Below are positions 42,075 through 49,665 of a stretch of 64,000 bases of DNA, piece after piece. A program made the translations under genes and the position numbers. Position 1 is the first letter of the stretch; every line of letters begins with the position of its first letter. The DNA is from Chloroflexota bacterium (GTDB lineage Bacteria > Chloroflexota > UBA6077 > JACCZL01): NCBI GenBank assembly GCA_020850535.1, contig JADZEM010000013.1, positions 62,001-126,000 of the forward strand, written 5' to 3'. The notes under the pieces are model-generated. The model saw only the letters and a list, made by a program, of their open reading frames with translations, did no database searches and had not been told where the DNA came from.

Positions 42075-42761
42075 GTGACCACTGACGTCCTGGCGACAGG
42101 CGCCCCGATCCGCGTCATCCTGGCGGACGATCATCCGATCCTGCGGAGCGGCCTGCGGCTGCTGCTGGGCGCGGAGCCGGACCTCGAGGTGGTTGGCGAG
42201 GCCAACAACGGCCTGGAGGCCGTCGAGCAGACGACCCGCCTCCGGCCAGATGTCGTCGTCATGGACATCGCGATGCCGGGCATGAGCGGCCTGGAGGCGA
42301 CGCGCCGCATCAGCCAGCTGGAGACGGGTGCGCGCGTCCTGATCCTGACGGTCCACGCCGAGGAGCAGTATCTGCTGCCGGTGGTGCAGGCGGGCGGCTC
42401 TGGCTACGTCCTCAAGAGCCAGGCCGACACCGACCTGCTGGAGGCGATCCGCGCGGTGCACCGTGGCGAGGTCTTCCTCGACCCGCCGGCCCAGAAGATG
42501 CTGCTCGAAGATTACCTGGACCGCGTCAAGGCCGGGAAAGAGGTCGACAGCTACCAGACCCTCTCCGAGCGCGAGCGCGAGGTGTTGAAGCTGACCGCCG
42601 AGGGGTACACGGCCCAGGAGATCGCGGACCGTCTCGTGTTGAGCCCGAAGACCGTTGATACCTACCGGCAGCGGGTGATGGACAAGCTGAACCTGCACCA
42701 CCGGGCGGAGCTGGTCAAGTACGCCCTGCGGAAAGGGCTGCTCCAGCCGGGAGAGGGCTGA
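42075..42761 (+). CDS. Response regulator, NarL/LuxR family
   Basis: 228 residues starting at GTG with GGAGAG upstream; the long frame from 41946 is rejected because similarity starts at IRVILADDHPILRSGLRLLL. The receiver phospho-acceptor is Asp64 in VVVMDIAMPGM; the acidic pair is in LADDHP, the Thr/Ser position in ILTVHAEE and the Lys in YVLKSQAD. The output domain is LSEREREVLKLTAEGYTAQE then IADRLVLSPKTVDTY, a LuxR helix-turn-helix. No kinase gene is adjacent, so its partner is unknown. Confidence 0.93.
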   Translation: MTTDVLATGAPIRVILADDHPILRSGLRLLLGAEPDLEVVGEANNGLEAVEQTTRLRPDVVVMDIAMPGMSGLEATRRISQLETGARVLILTVHAEEQYLLPVVQAGGSGYVLKSQADTDLLEAIRAVHRGEVFLDPPAQKMLLEDYLDRVKAGKEVDSYQTLSEREREVLKLTAEGYTAQEIADRLVLSPKTVDTYRQRVMDKLNLHHRAELVKYALRKGLLQPGEG

Positions 42762-42833
42762 CGACAAGTGTTCAGTTGTCGGTGATCTGTGGTCTGTAAG
42801 GGGTATGCCGGTGAAAGCACGCACGTGCCAGTT

Positions 42834-42860
42834 GTCATCCTGAGCGCAGCGAAGGATGAC
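42834..42860. repeat. Minimal GTCATCCTGA-type hairpin
   Basis: GTCATCCT, an 11-base loop (GAGCGCAGCGA), AGGATGAC. It contains only the outer part of the repeat found at 19183, 31782 and 35770, and so may be a deletion derivative. Confidence 0.75.
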
Positions 42861-42935
42861 AGAGCGGGGTGACCCCATCTGACAACTGCAAACTGCTGAC
42901 TGAGAACTCGCACGTGTAGGGTTTTTTCCCACAAG

Positions 42936-42979
42936 CGTGTCGGGGAAACCTCGTCCGCGAGATGGGGAGGCCCCCCGAC
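42936..42979. other. Candidate structured element (branched stem)
   Basis: Outer arms GTGTCGGGG and CCCCGACAC enclose inner pairs CTCG/CGAG and CCTC/GAGG, a three-level stem. A run of six T precedes it on the + strand. It may be a structured RNA or a repeat remnant; orientation is unclear. Confidence 0.4.
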
Positions 42980-43346
42980 ACACATGCGGCCGGACTGCCC
43001 CTATGATTGTCGCGGGCGCACGACGGCGAGCCGCTCCCCCAATCGGGTTCGCCGTGCAGCCATGACGCGGCGGAACGCGACGACACTCGCGGTCCACTCC
43101 GCCACCAGCGTTGTGGTCGTGGAAGCGTCGGTCGTGCCAGCGGCCGAGGTCGCGAGAGCGTGCCAGCGGCGCCCGTCAGGCTCTCTCGTCATGCTGCCGG
43201 CTGCTCACTCGAGCGGCCGGGCAGTCTCTCTAGCTTTCGTAGGCGCTCTGCGTCGGTTTTCCCTGCTGATCTTTCCCGCGTAACGCTATGGCCTCGCACG
43301 CGTCGGGTTGCTTCACGCACCCGGCGCGTCTTTGTGTGCCTGCCCT

Positions 43347-43411
43347 GCGGGCGAGCTTCACCCCGCGGGCGAAGTCCACCCCGCGGGCGAAGTCCACCCT
43401 GCGGGCGGTAG
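43347..43411. repeat. 18-bp tandem repeat (GCGGGCGAAGTCCACCCC)
   Basis: Three complete units at 43347, 43365 and 43383 with a partial fourth, just upstream of the epimerase-like gene. Confidence 0.85.
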
Positions 43412-43440
43412 ACTCCCGCAGCCAGATCGGGAGGGGAACT

Positions 43441-44253
43441 GTGGCGACGCCGCCGCTTGCATTGCACACCTGGAGCCTGGACTCGACGCCGCTCGACGCG
43501 GTGCTGAAGATCGCCCGCCAGACCGGCTGGCAGGCCGTCGAGCTGCGGCACATCGACTTCGTCCGCGCCGCCGAGGCCGGCCAGTCCGAGGACGACGTGA
43601 TCGCGCTGGTCCGTGCGAGCGGCCTGCCGGTGGCCGCTGTCGGCGCGCGGCTCGGCTGGATGTACGCCGAGGGCGAGGAGCGCCAGCAGCTCTTCGACAT
43701 CTTCGAGGCGACCTGCCGGCGGGCGGCCGCCCTCAACTGCCGCGTCGTCCAGTCACCCGTGGATGTGCCGGCCGGCGATCTGCAGGCTGCTGCCGCGCGC
43801 GTCCGCCAGATCGGCGAGATCGCCCGGCGGTACGGCGTGCGGGTGGCCCTGGAACCGATCTGCATCGCCCAGCAGTTCAGCACCCTGGCGAGCGGCAAGG
43901 CGCTGCTGGCGGCGGCCGGGCATCCGTCGGTCGGCCTGGACGTGGACTGCTACCACATCGAGCGCAGCGGCGACGGCATCCCCGAGGTCGAGACGCTCAC
44001 CCTGGACGAGATCGTCTACGTCCAGTACAGCGACGTGCCGGCCGATGCTGGCCCGCCGACCCCGGACAGCCTGCTCAACCGCCTCCAGCCCGGCCAGGGC
44101 GTCGTCCCGATGGCCGAGTTCCAGCGCATCCTGACGGCGAAGGGGTACACCGGACCGTACAGCTTCGAAGCGCCGAATCCGGCCGCCTGGGACCGCGATC
44201 CGCAGACCGTCTCCGACGAGGCGTACGCTGCCAGCCTGGCCGCGTTCCACTGA
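43441..44253 (+). CDS. Sugar phosphate isomerase/epimerase-like TIM-barrel protein
   Basis: 270 residues starting at GTG with GGGAGGGG before it; the earlier frame lies in repeat DNA. Elements of the xylose-isomerase-like AP endonuclease 2 superfamily: LALHTWSLDSTPLDAVLKIA, GWQAVELRHIDF, GVRVALEPICIAQQFST (metal Glu), VGLDVDCYHIERSG (His/Asp) and PYSFEAPNP (last Glu). The family isomerises or dehydrates sugars and inosose, so a role in sugar breakdown is likely but not proven. No neighbour clarifies it. Confidence 0.87.
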   Translation: MATPPLALHTWSLDSTPLDAVLKIARQTGWQAVELRHIDFVRAAEAGQSEDDVIALVRASGLPVAAVGARLGWMYAEGEERQQLFDIFEATCRRAAALNCRVVQSPVDVPAGDLQAAAARVRQIGEIARRYGVRVALEPICIAQQFSTLASGKALLAAAGHPSVGLDVDCYHIERSGDGIPEVETLTLDEIVYVQYSDVPADAGPPTPDSLLNRLQPGQGVVPMAEFQRILTAKGYTGPYSFEAPNPAAWDRDPQTVSDEAYAASLAAFH

Positions 44254-44444
44254 CGCTGCGTGCCGCGCCGCGGGGCCAGCGCTGGCCGCTGCGCGCACTC
44301 GTGCGCGGCAAACTGCCCGACGCAGCCCCGCACCGGACACTCTTATGAGTGAAGCTCACGTACTCGACGGAACCAGGCGCCGCACCGCTCGTTACAACTC
44401 CGTCACAGCCAGGGCTCAGTGGCTCTGGAGACCGTGACCGTGGG

Positions 44445-44461
44445 TTGGCACGGGAGTTGCT
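44445..44461 (+). promoter_or_regulatory. Sigma-54 (RpoN)-type promoter
   Basis: TTGGCACGGGAGTTGCT agrees at all invariant positions with the -24/-12 consensus TGGCACG-N4-TTGCW: GG at 44447-44448 and GC at 44459-44460, spaced 10 bases between GG and GC. Transcription would start near 44472, about 46 bases before the ATG at 44518. No enhancer-binding activator gene is in the window. Confidence 0.6.
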
Positions 44462-44517
44462 TTTGTAAAGGCCAGGTACACTCCCGCGCTTGGGACGGTG
44501 CTGGAAAGGCTACCCAG

Positions 44518-44835
44518 ATGTGCATTCCCATCAACCTCGACGTCCCCGTGGTCACCCACGATCACTACGAGATCGGGATCGCGCGGGACATCCTGTGTGC
44601 ATGCCCTGGTGACCACGCGAGCGCTGGCAGCTCGATGATGGCAGCCTTCGACGCGGTTGGCGGGAATGGCGACCTCTGGCTGCGGGTGAGCCGCGCGGCC
44701 CTGCCCGATCTGTACATTCCGTTTGGCGAGATCGTCGAGACGCAGCCCACGGGCGTGCTGCTCCATGTCGATGCCGCCGATGTCCGCGCGAGCGGCTGGG
44801 AGCGCCTGCCGGCGGCCGTGCCCGTCTCCGCCTGA
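44518..44835 (+). CDS. Small protein with PRC-barrel/DUF2171-like half, unknown function
   Basis: 105 residues from MCIPINLDVPVVTHDHYEIG; GGAAAGG at 44503-44509 sets the start. The first half has three Cys (MCIP, ILCACPG) and a His pair, not obviously a known metal motif. The second half, GGNGDLWLRVSRAALPDLYI then PFGEIVETQPTGVLLHVDAA, resembles the small beta-barrels of PRC-barrel or DUF2171 proteins (...YIP...I......V.L.V....). No membrane segment. It lies behind a sigma-54-like promoter and before a secreted glycosidase-like gene. Confidence 0.55.
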   Translation: MCIPINLDVPVVTHDHYEIGIARDILCACPGDHASAGSSMMAAFDAVGGNGDLWLRVSRAALPDLYIPFGEIVETQPTGVLLHVDAADVRASGWERLPAAVPVSA

Positions 44836-44994
44836 ACCGTCATTCGCGGCGGCATCGCTGACGGCTTGTCAGAACGCACGGTATCATCGCCCCTGCGCCG
44901 CCGGGCGTGTGGCAGCATGCGGCCTGTCCTGACGCGCCGGGCACGACCGTTGCTGTGCATCCCGGCCGGACCATCGGACTGTCGGGGGTGAGGG

Positions 44995-46701
44995 ATGCGG
45001 CGTCGTGAGCTGGTGAAAGCGCTCCTCGGGCTGGCCGCCGCGCCGATGCTCCTGCCGCTGGGAACGCCGGCCGCCCGCGCGCAGCCGGCTCCGCCAGATG
45101 ACGCACCAGCCGAGCCACCAGGCCAGCCTGCCGAGTTGCCGGCCCCGCCTGCTGAGTTGCCGGCCCAGCCACTCCCCCAACCGGTCGCTCCGCTCCCGAC
45201 CACCTTCGCGCGCGGGCCGATCCCGAACAACATCGTCGGCCTGAACGTCGCGCGGCTCCACCAGCCGATCTACATCTGGGCCACCTCGGACGTGGTGAAC
45301 GCGAATGGCGGCGATTGGGGCTACATCACCGTCGTCTGGACCGTGGCGGACCGCGAAGACCGCAACGCCGAGTACAACTTCCAGCAGTTCCTGGATCGTT
45401 GTTTCGAGCACCACGTGCAGCCGATTGTGCGGGTCGCCACGACGTTCAGCCGCAGCACGAAGCCCGGCAACTCGCCGCCCGGCAGCAAGGGCATGGACGG
45501 CTCGTGGTCGCGACCAGACTGGGATGAGCCCAGGAAGTGGCGCGCCTTCTTCGAGCGGGCAACCTGGCCCTCGCGGCACGCCTGGATCATCGTCGGCAAC
45601 GAGCCGAACCTCGGCCGCGAGTGGGGCGACGAGGTCGATGCAGCCGGGTACGCCCGTTACCTCGCCCACTTCCTCGACGTGTTCCAGGACACGCCTCGGT
45701 TCGACGTGGTCAGCGGGGCGCTCGACATCTCGAACAGTACCCAGCTGCCGGTGATGCAGGATGCGCTGGAGTTCCTGGACGAGATGGCCGCTGCCGTGCC
45801 CAGCATCTTCGAGCGGCTGCCGGCCTGGGCCTCGAACCCGTACCGCGTCATCTCCGGCGGGCCGGGCGCGCGCTACACCCATCTCGCCTACGAGGCCGAG
45901 TTCGACCGCATCGGCCGGGAGATGCCCGTCCTGATCACCGAGGCCGGCCACCTGGAGACCGGCGACGAGATGGAGATCGCTCGGTTTTACGCCGAGGCGT
46001 TCCGCGACTGGATGGCCGATCCGAAAGTCGTGGCGGCGACGCCGCTGTTCTGGCACCCGGACCGCAACGAGTTCTGGATGTTCGAGCTGGACAGCAAGAA
46101 CCGCTTCGTCTACAAGAGCCCGACCTACGAGCTGTTGCGAAAGCTGCCCCGGATGGCCGGCTCCCCCGAATACGTGGCCACCATGGGCAACGTGGCGCGG
46201 ACGACCCCCTTCGAGGAGCCGGGAACGGCCGCTGCGCCCGAGGATGATGGCGGCCAGCCGGCATCCGCGCACGCCTCCGAGCGTGAGGGAGATACCTGGG
46301 AGCTGGACGCCGACGGGCAGCCGGCGGCCCCGCACCCGGCCGCTCGGGCACAGCCGCCGGCGGCGCAGGCCAACGCCGCGCAGTCGGCGCAGGCCACAAC
46401 TCCCGCGGCCGGCCCGGCTCAGGCGTCGGCGGGCACGTCGCCGTCAGGGGGCGCACCAGCAGCCGCGCGCCCGTCAGTCGCCCAGGCGCTGCGGGTTGCC
46501 AATACCGATGGCGCGGGCGCTCGGCTGCGGCTCGCGCCATCGGTGGCCTCTGATGCCCTCACGGTGCTGCCAGACGGCAGCATGGTCGAGGCGCTGGGGC
46601 CGGAGCAGGGCAGCGGCGAGCAACGCTGGCGGCGGGTCCGCGCTGAGGACGGTGTCGAAGGGTGGATCGCCGCCGAGCTGCTGGAGCCTGCCGACGAGTA
46701 G
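44995..46701 (+). CDS. Secreted glycoside-hydrolase-like protein with C-terminal SH3 domain
   Basis: 568 residues. A twin-arginine signal (MRRRELVKALLGLAAAPMLL) and a Pro-rich spacer lead into a TIM-barrel like clan GH-A glycosidases: VWTVADREDRNAEYNFQQFL, IVGNEPNLGREWGDEVDAAGY (acid/base Glu after Asn, typical NEP), YEAEFDRIGREMPVLITEAGH (second Glu, nucleophile candidate), and TPLFWHPDRNEFWMFELDS. After an Ala/Pro-rich linker (about residues 400-490) comes a bacterial SH3 domain (ANTDGAGARLRLAPSVASDALTV, then WRRVRAEDGVEGWIAAELLE). It likely acts on cell-wall or surface polysaccharide. The family is not certain. Confidence 0.82.
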   Translation: MRRRELVKALLGLAAAPMLLPLGTPAARAQPAPPDDAPAEPPGQPAELPAPPAELPAQPLPQPVAPLPTTFARGPIPNNIVGLNVARLHQPIYIWATSDVVNANGGDWGYITVVWTVADREDRNAEYNFQQFLDRCFEHHVQPIVRVATTFSRSTKPGNSPPGSKGMDGSWSRPDWDEPRKWRAFFERATWPSRHAWIIVGNEPNLGREWGDEVDAAGYARYLAHFLDVFQDTPRFDVVSGALDISNSTQLPVMQDALEFLDEMAAAVPSIFERLPAWASNPYRVISGGPGARYTHLAYEAEFDRIGREMPVLITEAGHLETGDEMEIARFYAEAFRDWMADPKVVAATPLFWHPDRNEFWMFELDSKNRFVYKSPTYELLRKLPRMAGSPEYVATMGNVARTTPFEEPGTAAAPEDDGGQPASAHASEREGDTWELDADGQPAAPHPAARAQPPAAQANAAQSAQATTPAAGPAQASAGTSPSGGAPAAARPSVAQALRVANTDGAGARLRLAPSVASDALTVLPDGSMVEALGPEQGSGEQRWRRVRAEDGVEGWIAAELLEPADE

Positions 46702-46734
46702 CCTGCGGATTGTCGCCCGCCCGCTCGCGGGCCG

Positions 46735-46798
46735 GTGGAGCGGGGCTTTCAAGCCCTGACGACGCTGCACGACCCGGCCAACGTGCAATCGTCCTGCG
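46735..46798. mobile_element. Half copy of MITE-like element E
   Basis: GGGGCTTTCAAGCCC, then CTGCACGACCCGGCCAACGT and GCAATCGTCCT match the right half of the element at 31483-31699 with several changes. The left half is missing. Confidence 0.7.
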
Positions 46799-46835
46799 CC
46801 GTTCGGCTCTCCCCGCGCGCGTCGGCAGGTATGCT

Positions 46836-46905
46836 CCCACGACCCACGACCCACGACCCACGACCCACGACGCACGACGCACGACCCACGACCCACGACC
46901 CACGA
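46836..46905 (-). repeat. CCCACGA heptamer array (GGGTCGT on the minus strand)
   Basis: Ten perfect-phase units: CCCACGA five times, CGCACGA twice, CCCACGA three times. It ends 11 bases before the start of a broken dehydrogenase gene, so the array replaces its promoter region. Confidence 0.92.
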
Positions 46906-46916
46906 CTGGAGCACAC

Positions 46917-47163
46917 ATGGCCCAGGCGACGCGGCCTCTCGGCTACATCGGCCTTGGGATGATCGACGGCATCATCCACGGCGCGGCTGGTGACGGCGCT
47001 GGCCGCGTCGCTGGGCATCCCGAGCCTGCTCGGCTCGGCGGCCTACCAGTTGCACGCGCTGGCGATGGGCGCCGGCCTGGCAGACGAAGACCAGCGCGCG
47101 ACGGTCACAGTGCTGGACGCGTGCAACGGCGGGCCGGCCCGCTCGAAGCAGGCTGATGCGTAA
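46917..47163 (+). pseudogene. Internally deleted NAD-dependent (3-hydroxyisobutyrate-type) dehydrogenase remnant
   Basis: ATG at 46917 reads MAQATRPLGYIGLGM, the Rossmann start (GxIGLGxMG) of beta-hydroxyacid dehydrogenases. About 12 codons later, in the +1 frame, LVTALAASLGIPSLLGSAAY then QLHALAMGAGLADEDQRATV matches the last 50 residues of the same family (helix ending A.QLY..A...G..D.D.SA), and stops at 47161. Some 200 residues, including the catalytic Lys region, are missing. The deletion also shifts the frame, so it cannot work. Confidence 0.75.
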
Positions 47164-47854
47164 CACGTCCGGCGTGCGAATCGCGGGGCTGGCCGTGCGC
47201 TGGCACACGCTGCCAGCGCCGGCCGACCGTGGCGACGCCCCGGCGGCGTTCGGCCTCTGGGTGCTGGCCGATCCCGATGCCACCATCGACGCGATGACCC
47301 AGGAGGAGTTCGAGCGGACCGACGAGCGGATGCCGTACTTCGCGATGGTCTGGGCCTCGGCGGATTCGCTGGTCTCCCGGGTGCTGGAAGGTCCACGGCT
47401 CGACGGTCTCCAGGTGCTCGATCTCGGGTGCGGGCTGGGGCCGTGCGGCTTCGCGGCGGCTCACCTGGGCGCGCACGTCACCTTCTTCGACTGGGAGCCG
47501 CGCGCCCTGGAGATCGCCCAGCACAGCGCTGCCCGCCAGCCGGTCCCACTATCGCGCTTCGAGTTCCTGGTGGGAGACTGGCGCAACCCGCCGCCGATGG
47601 GGCCGTTCGACCTGATCCTCGGCGCGGACGTGCTCTACGAGCAGCGCAACGCGCCGGCCGTGGCCGCCTTCCTGGCCAGCCACCTGAAGCCGGACGCCGA
47701 GGCCTGGATCGGCGATCCCGGCCGGCCACAGGCCGGGCCGTTCCCGGCCCTGGCCGAGCGCCACGGTCTCCAGGTGGTCAGCAGCGAGATCATGCCGCCG
47801 CGCGCTCACCAGGCCGAGATCACGCTGCTGCGGGTGCGCCGCCCGACCTCCTGA
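47156..47854 (+). CDS. Class I SAM-dependent methyltransferase
   Basis: 232 residues. The start ATG overlaps the end of the pseudogene frame. The SAM site is LQVLDLGCGLGPCGFAAAHLG (motif I), with VTFFDWEPRALEIAQHSAAR as the acidic loop and PFDLILGADVLYEQRNAPAV as the following strand. The N-terminal LADPDATIDAMTQEEFERTDERMPYFA and the D..YE segment resemble the lysine-methyltransferase-like/nicotinamide N-methylase subgroup. Substrate unknown. It begins with a short region, WHTLPAPADRGDAPAAFGLW, that is variable. Confidence 0.9.
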   Translation: MRNTSGVRIAGLAVRWHTLPAPADRGDAPAAFGLWVLADPDATIDAMTQEEFERTDERMPYFAMVWASADSLVSRVLEGPRLDGLQVLDLGCGLGPCGFAAAHLGAHVTFFDWEPRALEIAQHSAARQPVPLSRFEFLVGDWRNPPPMGPFDLILGADVLYEQRNAPAVAAFLASHLKPDAEAWIGDPGRPQAGPFPALAERHGLQVVSSEIMPPRAHQAEITLLRVRRPTS

Positions 47855-47917
47855 AATCCTCCCCCGTACACGCCGCGCCGTCCTTTCGTACCATCCATCC
47901 GCACCGACGCGGTCAGC

Positions 47918-47939
47918 GTCAGGCAGCATGCTGCCTGAC
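47918..47939 (+). terminator. 22-bp palindrome, terminator-like
   Basis: GTCAGGCAGCA and its exact complement with no loop, about 65 bases after the methyltransferase stop. It is followed only by a short T stretch (CCGTTT). Could fold in either direction. Confidence 0.5.
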
Positions 47940-48080
47940 CCGTTTGGGGGCGGCGTGTTGACAGGGGGGACGACGCCAGCAGGAGGGGCGCCGAGCTGAC
48001 AGAAAATGGATCCATCGGCCCTGCTGGCGCGTCTCTTGTGGTAGAGCCTCGTGCTCTGCTGAACCCTGGGAGGTCCAGAC

Positions 48081-48413
48081 GTGGCCTACATGCTGATTGG
48101 ATTGTTGGTGATCGCCGTCGTGCTCGGCGCGTTCACCTGGCTGACCTTCACCCTGGTCGGATTCCTGCTGACGCTGCTGGTGGCCGGCCTCGTGGGCTGG
48201 GCCGCCGACGCCGTGGTGCCCGGCACGCTGCCGGGCGGCTGGATTGGCGCGGTGCTGGCCGGCATCATCGGCGGGTTCCTGGGCACGCTGCTGCTCGGGA
48301 AGATCGGCCCGACCATCTTCGACATCAACATCATCCCGGCCTTCATCGGCGCGGCGGCGATCGCCGTGGCGGCCGAGCTGACGATGGGCTCGCGCTCGCG
48401 CGCCGTCCGCTAG
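48081..48413 (+). CDS. GlsB/YeaQ/YmgE family stress-response membrane protein
   Basis: 110 residues starting at GTG with GGGAGG upstream. Three or four helices and Gly-rich loops: YMLIGLLVIAVVLGAFTWLTF, VAGLVGWAADAVVPGTLPGG, WIGAVLAGIIGGFLGTLLLG and IIPAFIGAAAIAVAAELT. The motif GG.ig....ig..GG..G is the family signature. This copy has an extra N-terminal helix. Members are induced by stress, function unknown. Its 3' end overlaps the tail of the convergent gene. Confidence 0.85.
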   Translation: MAYMLIGLLVIAVVLGAFTWLTFTLVGFLLTLLVAGLVGWAADAVVPGTLPGGWIGAVLAGIIGGFLGTLLLGKIGPTIFDINIIPAFIGAAAIAVAAELTMGSRSRAVR

Positions 48414-49119
48414 CCCCGCCGCGCTTCTTGCCTCGGGGCGAGCCGCCCGCCCGCACCCAGGCGAATCCTCCAGCCTGGGCCGTCGCCAGCGCGGCGGCGC
48501 AGGCCCCGAGCAGCACCCCGGCGAGAACGTCGCTGGGCCAGTGCCAGCCGACCGTCACCCGCGAGGCCGCCGCCGCCAGCCCCACCAGCCCCAGGAGTCC
48601 GAATGCCGGCAGCCGCAGGCGCGGCCAGCGCGCCCCGGTGAACGCTGCCAGCAGCAGCGTGAAGTAGGCCGCGCGGATCGAGTAGCCGCTCGGCAGCGAG
48701 CTTGGCGTGGGCACAATCGTCAGCGGGTAGCCCGGCCCCGGCGCGCCGCACGAGGCCCGCCCGATCGTCTCGAAGAACGCCGACGGCGCGGGCTGCTGAA
48801 AGTAGTACTTGAACGTGATCTCGATGCCGACCCCCGCCAGCAGCAGGAACACGATCCAGAAGCCGGCCCACAGGCGGCGGAAGCGCAGGCAGACGAACGC
48901 CAGCGCCAGCGCATAGAGCAGGCTCAGCTCGGCTGCGAACACCACGCTGGCGCGCTCGCCGAGGCTGCGCCCCCAGCACGGCACATCCTGCCAGAGCACG
49001 GCGGCCAGCCAGCGGTCAGCCGTACGGTGCAGGCCCGTCCAGACGAACACGACGAGCGCCAGGTACGCGCCGCCAGGCCAGACGACGCTGCGGGGCAGGA
49101 TGGCGAGCGGGCCGGACAC
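48343..49119 (-). CDS. PAP2-like membrane phosphatase family protein, divergent catalytic motifs
   Basis: 258 residues with about five helices. The third PAP2 motif is intact (SRVTVGWHWPSDVLAG: Ser-Arg-x5-His-x3-Asp). The first motif reads KYYFQQPAP, with Ala where Arg of the K-x6-R-P signature should be. The second reads PSGYS instead of PSGHS, losing a catalytic His. It may therefore be inactive, or process a different substrate. The Arg/Ser-rich last 40 residues extend into the convergent gene by 71 bases and may not all be needed. Family members dephosphorylate lipids such as undecaprenyl pyrophosphate. Confidence 0.8.
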   Translation of the reverse strand: MSGPLAILPRSVVWPGGAYLALVVFVWTGLHRTADRWLAAVLWQDVPCWGRSLGERASVVFAAELSLLYALALAFVCLRFRRLWAGFWIVFLLLAGVGIEITFKYYFQQPAPSAFFETIGRASCGAPGPGYPLTIVPTPSSLPSGYSIRAAYFTLLLAAFTGARWPRLRLPAFGLLGLVGLAAAASRVTVGWHWPSDVLAGVLLGACAAALATAQAGGFAWVRAGGSPRGKKRGGASGRRASASPSSARPPRRSPPRR

Positions 49120-49152
49120 ACGGGGATGATACGGTGCCCCGGCTCCCGAGCT

Positions 49153-49392
49153 TCAGGATTTGGCGGGCCGCCGATCTGCCCGCGTGCGCGGCCCGCCTGC
49201 GCCGGCCGCCCGGCGGAAGGCCACGAGGTTGTCGGCCTCGGCGGCGAGGTGCGCGGAGTCCCTCGGCAACGGCGACCCCAACGCTGGCCCCAGCGGCACG
49301 GCGACTGCCGTGGCGTGCGTCATCATGCTCCTGCAAGCAAACAGGGCCATCTCGACGTCTTGCCAATCGGCGAAGCGAGACCTCGATCTCAT
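49153..49392 (-). CDS. Small hypothetical protein
   Basis: 79 residues, MRSRSRFADWQDVEMALFAC to a basic tail. It reads more like a natural protein than the Arg/Ala-rich frames around it (WQDVEMAL, THATAVAVPLGPALGSPL). No family recognised and no good ribosome site. It is the only plausible gene in the 550-base stretch between the PAP2-like gene and DoxX; the rest (49393-49665) shows nothing else. Confidence 0.3.
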   Translation of the reverse strand: MRSRSRFADWQDVEMALFACRSMMTHATAVAVPLGPALGSPLPRDSAHLAAEADNLVAFRRAAGAGGPRTRADRRPAKS

Positions 49393-49665
49393 GGCCGCGA
49401 CAGCTCCAGCGCGCGTTCGTACCCGATTCTCACGTGAGCCGCCCGCACTCCAGCGAGCTCTGCCAGAGCAGGCGTTCCAACACGGGGGAGACGACAGAAC
49501 GAAGCGGGTTGGGATGGCGCTGGTCCGTCAAGCCGCCAGGTCCCTGTCAGATTGTCGGCAGGGTGCTGCAGCATCAGTAGTGCTCGGCGAAGCTGCTACG
49601 ATTCTCGGAGAGGCACGCGGGCGCCTGGCCTGACCTGATGCCCGCACACTGGACCGGAGGTCGGC

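Larger units (their letters stand above)
42762..43440. other. Gene-free region with hairpins and a tandem repeat
   Basis: No convincing gene. It holds a minimal palindrome (42834-42860, GTCATCCT / AGGATGAC arms), a branched stem (about 42936-42979), and three 18-base repeats (43347-43400). Short open frames here on both strands are poor in conserved composition and were rejected. Confidence 0.6.

Noticed and set aside
46836-46905. CRISPR array
   Set aside because: Units are 7 bases and directly joined without spacers, and no cas gene is present.
46917-47156. A functional 79-residue dehydrogenase-like protein
   Set aside because: Only the first 15 residues belong to the family in this frame; the rest is frame-shifted, so it was called a pseudogene.
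49160-49633. A 157-codon frame on + between PAP2 and DoxX
   Set aside because: Arg/Ala-rich without pattern, and no ribosome site; the short minus-strand frame is slightly more plausible but still weak.
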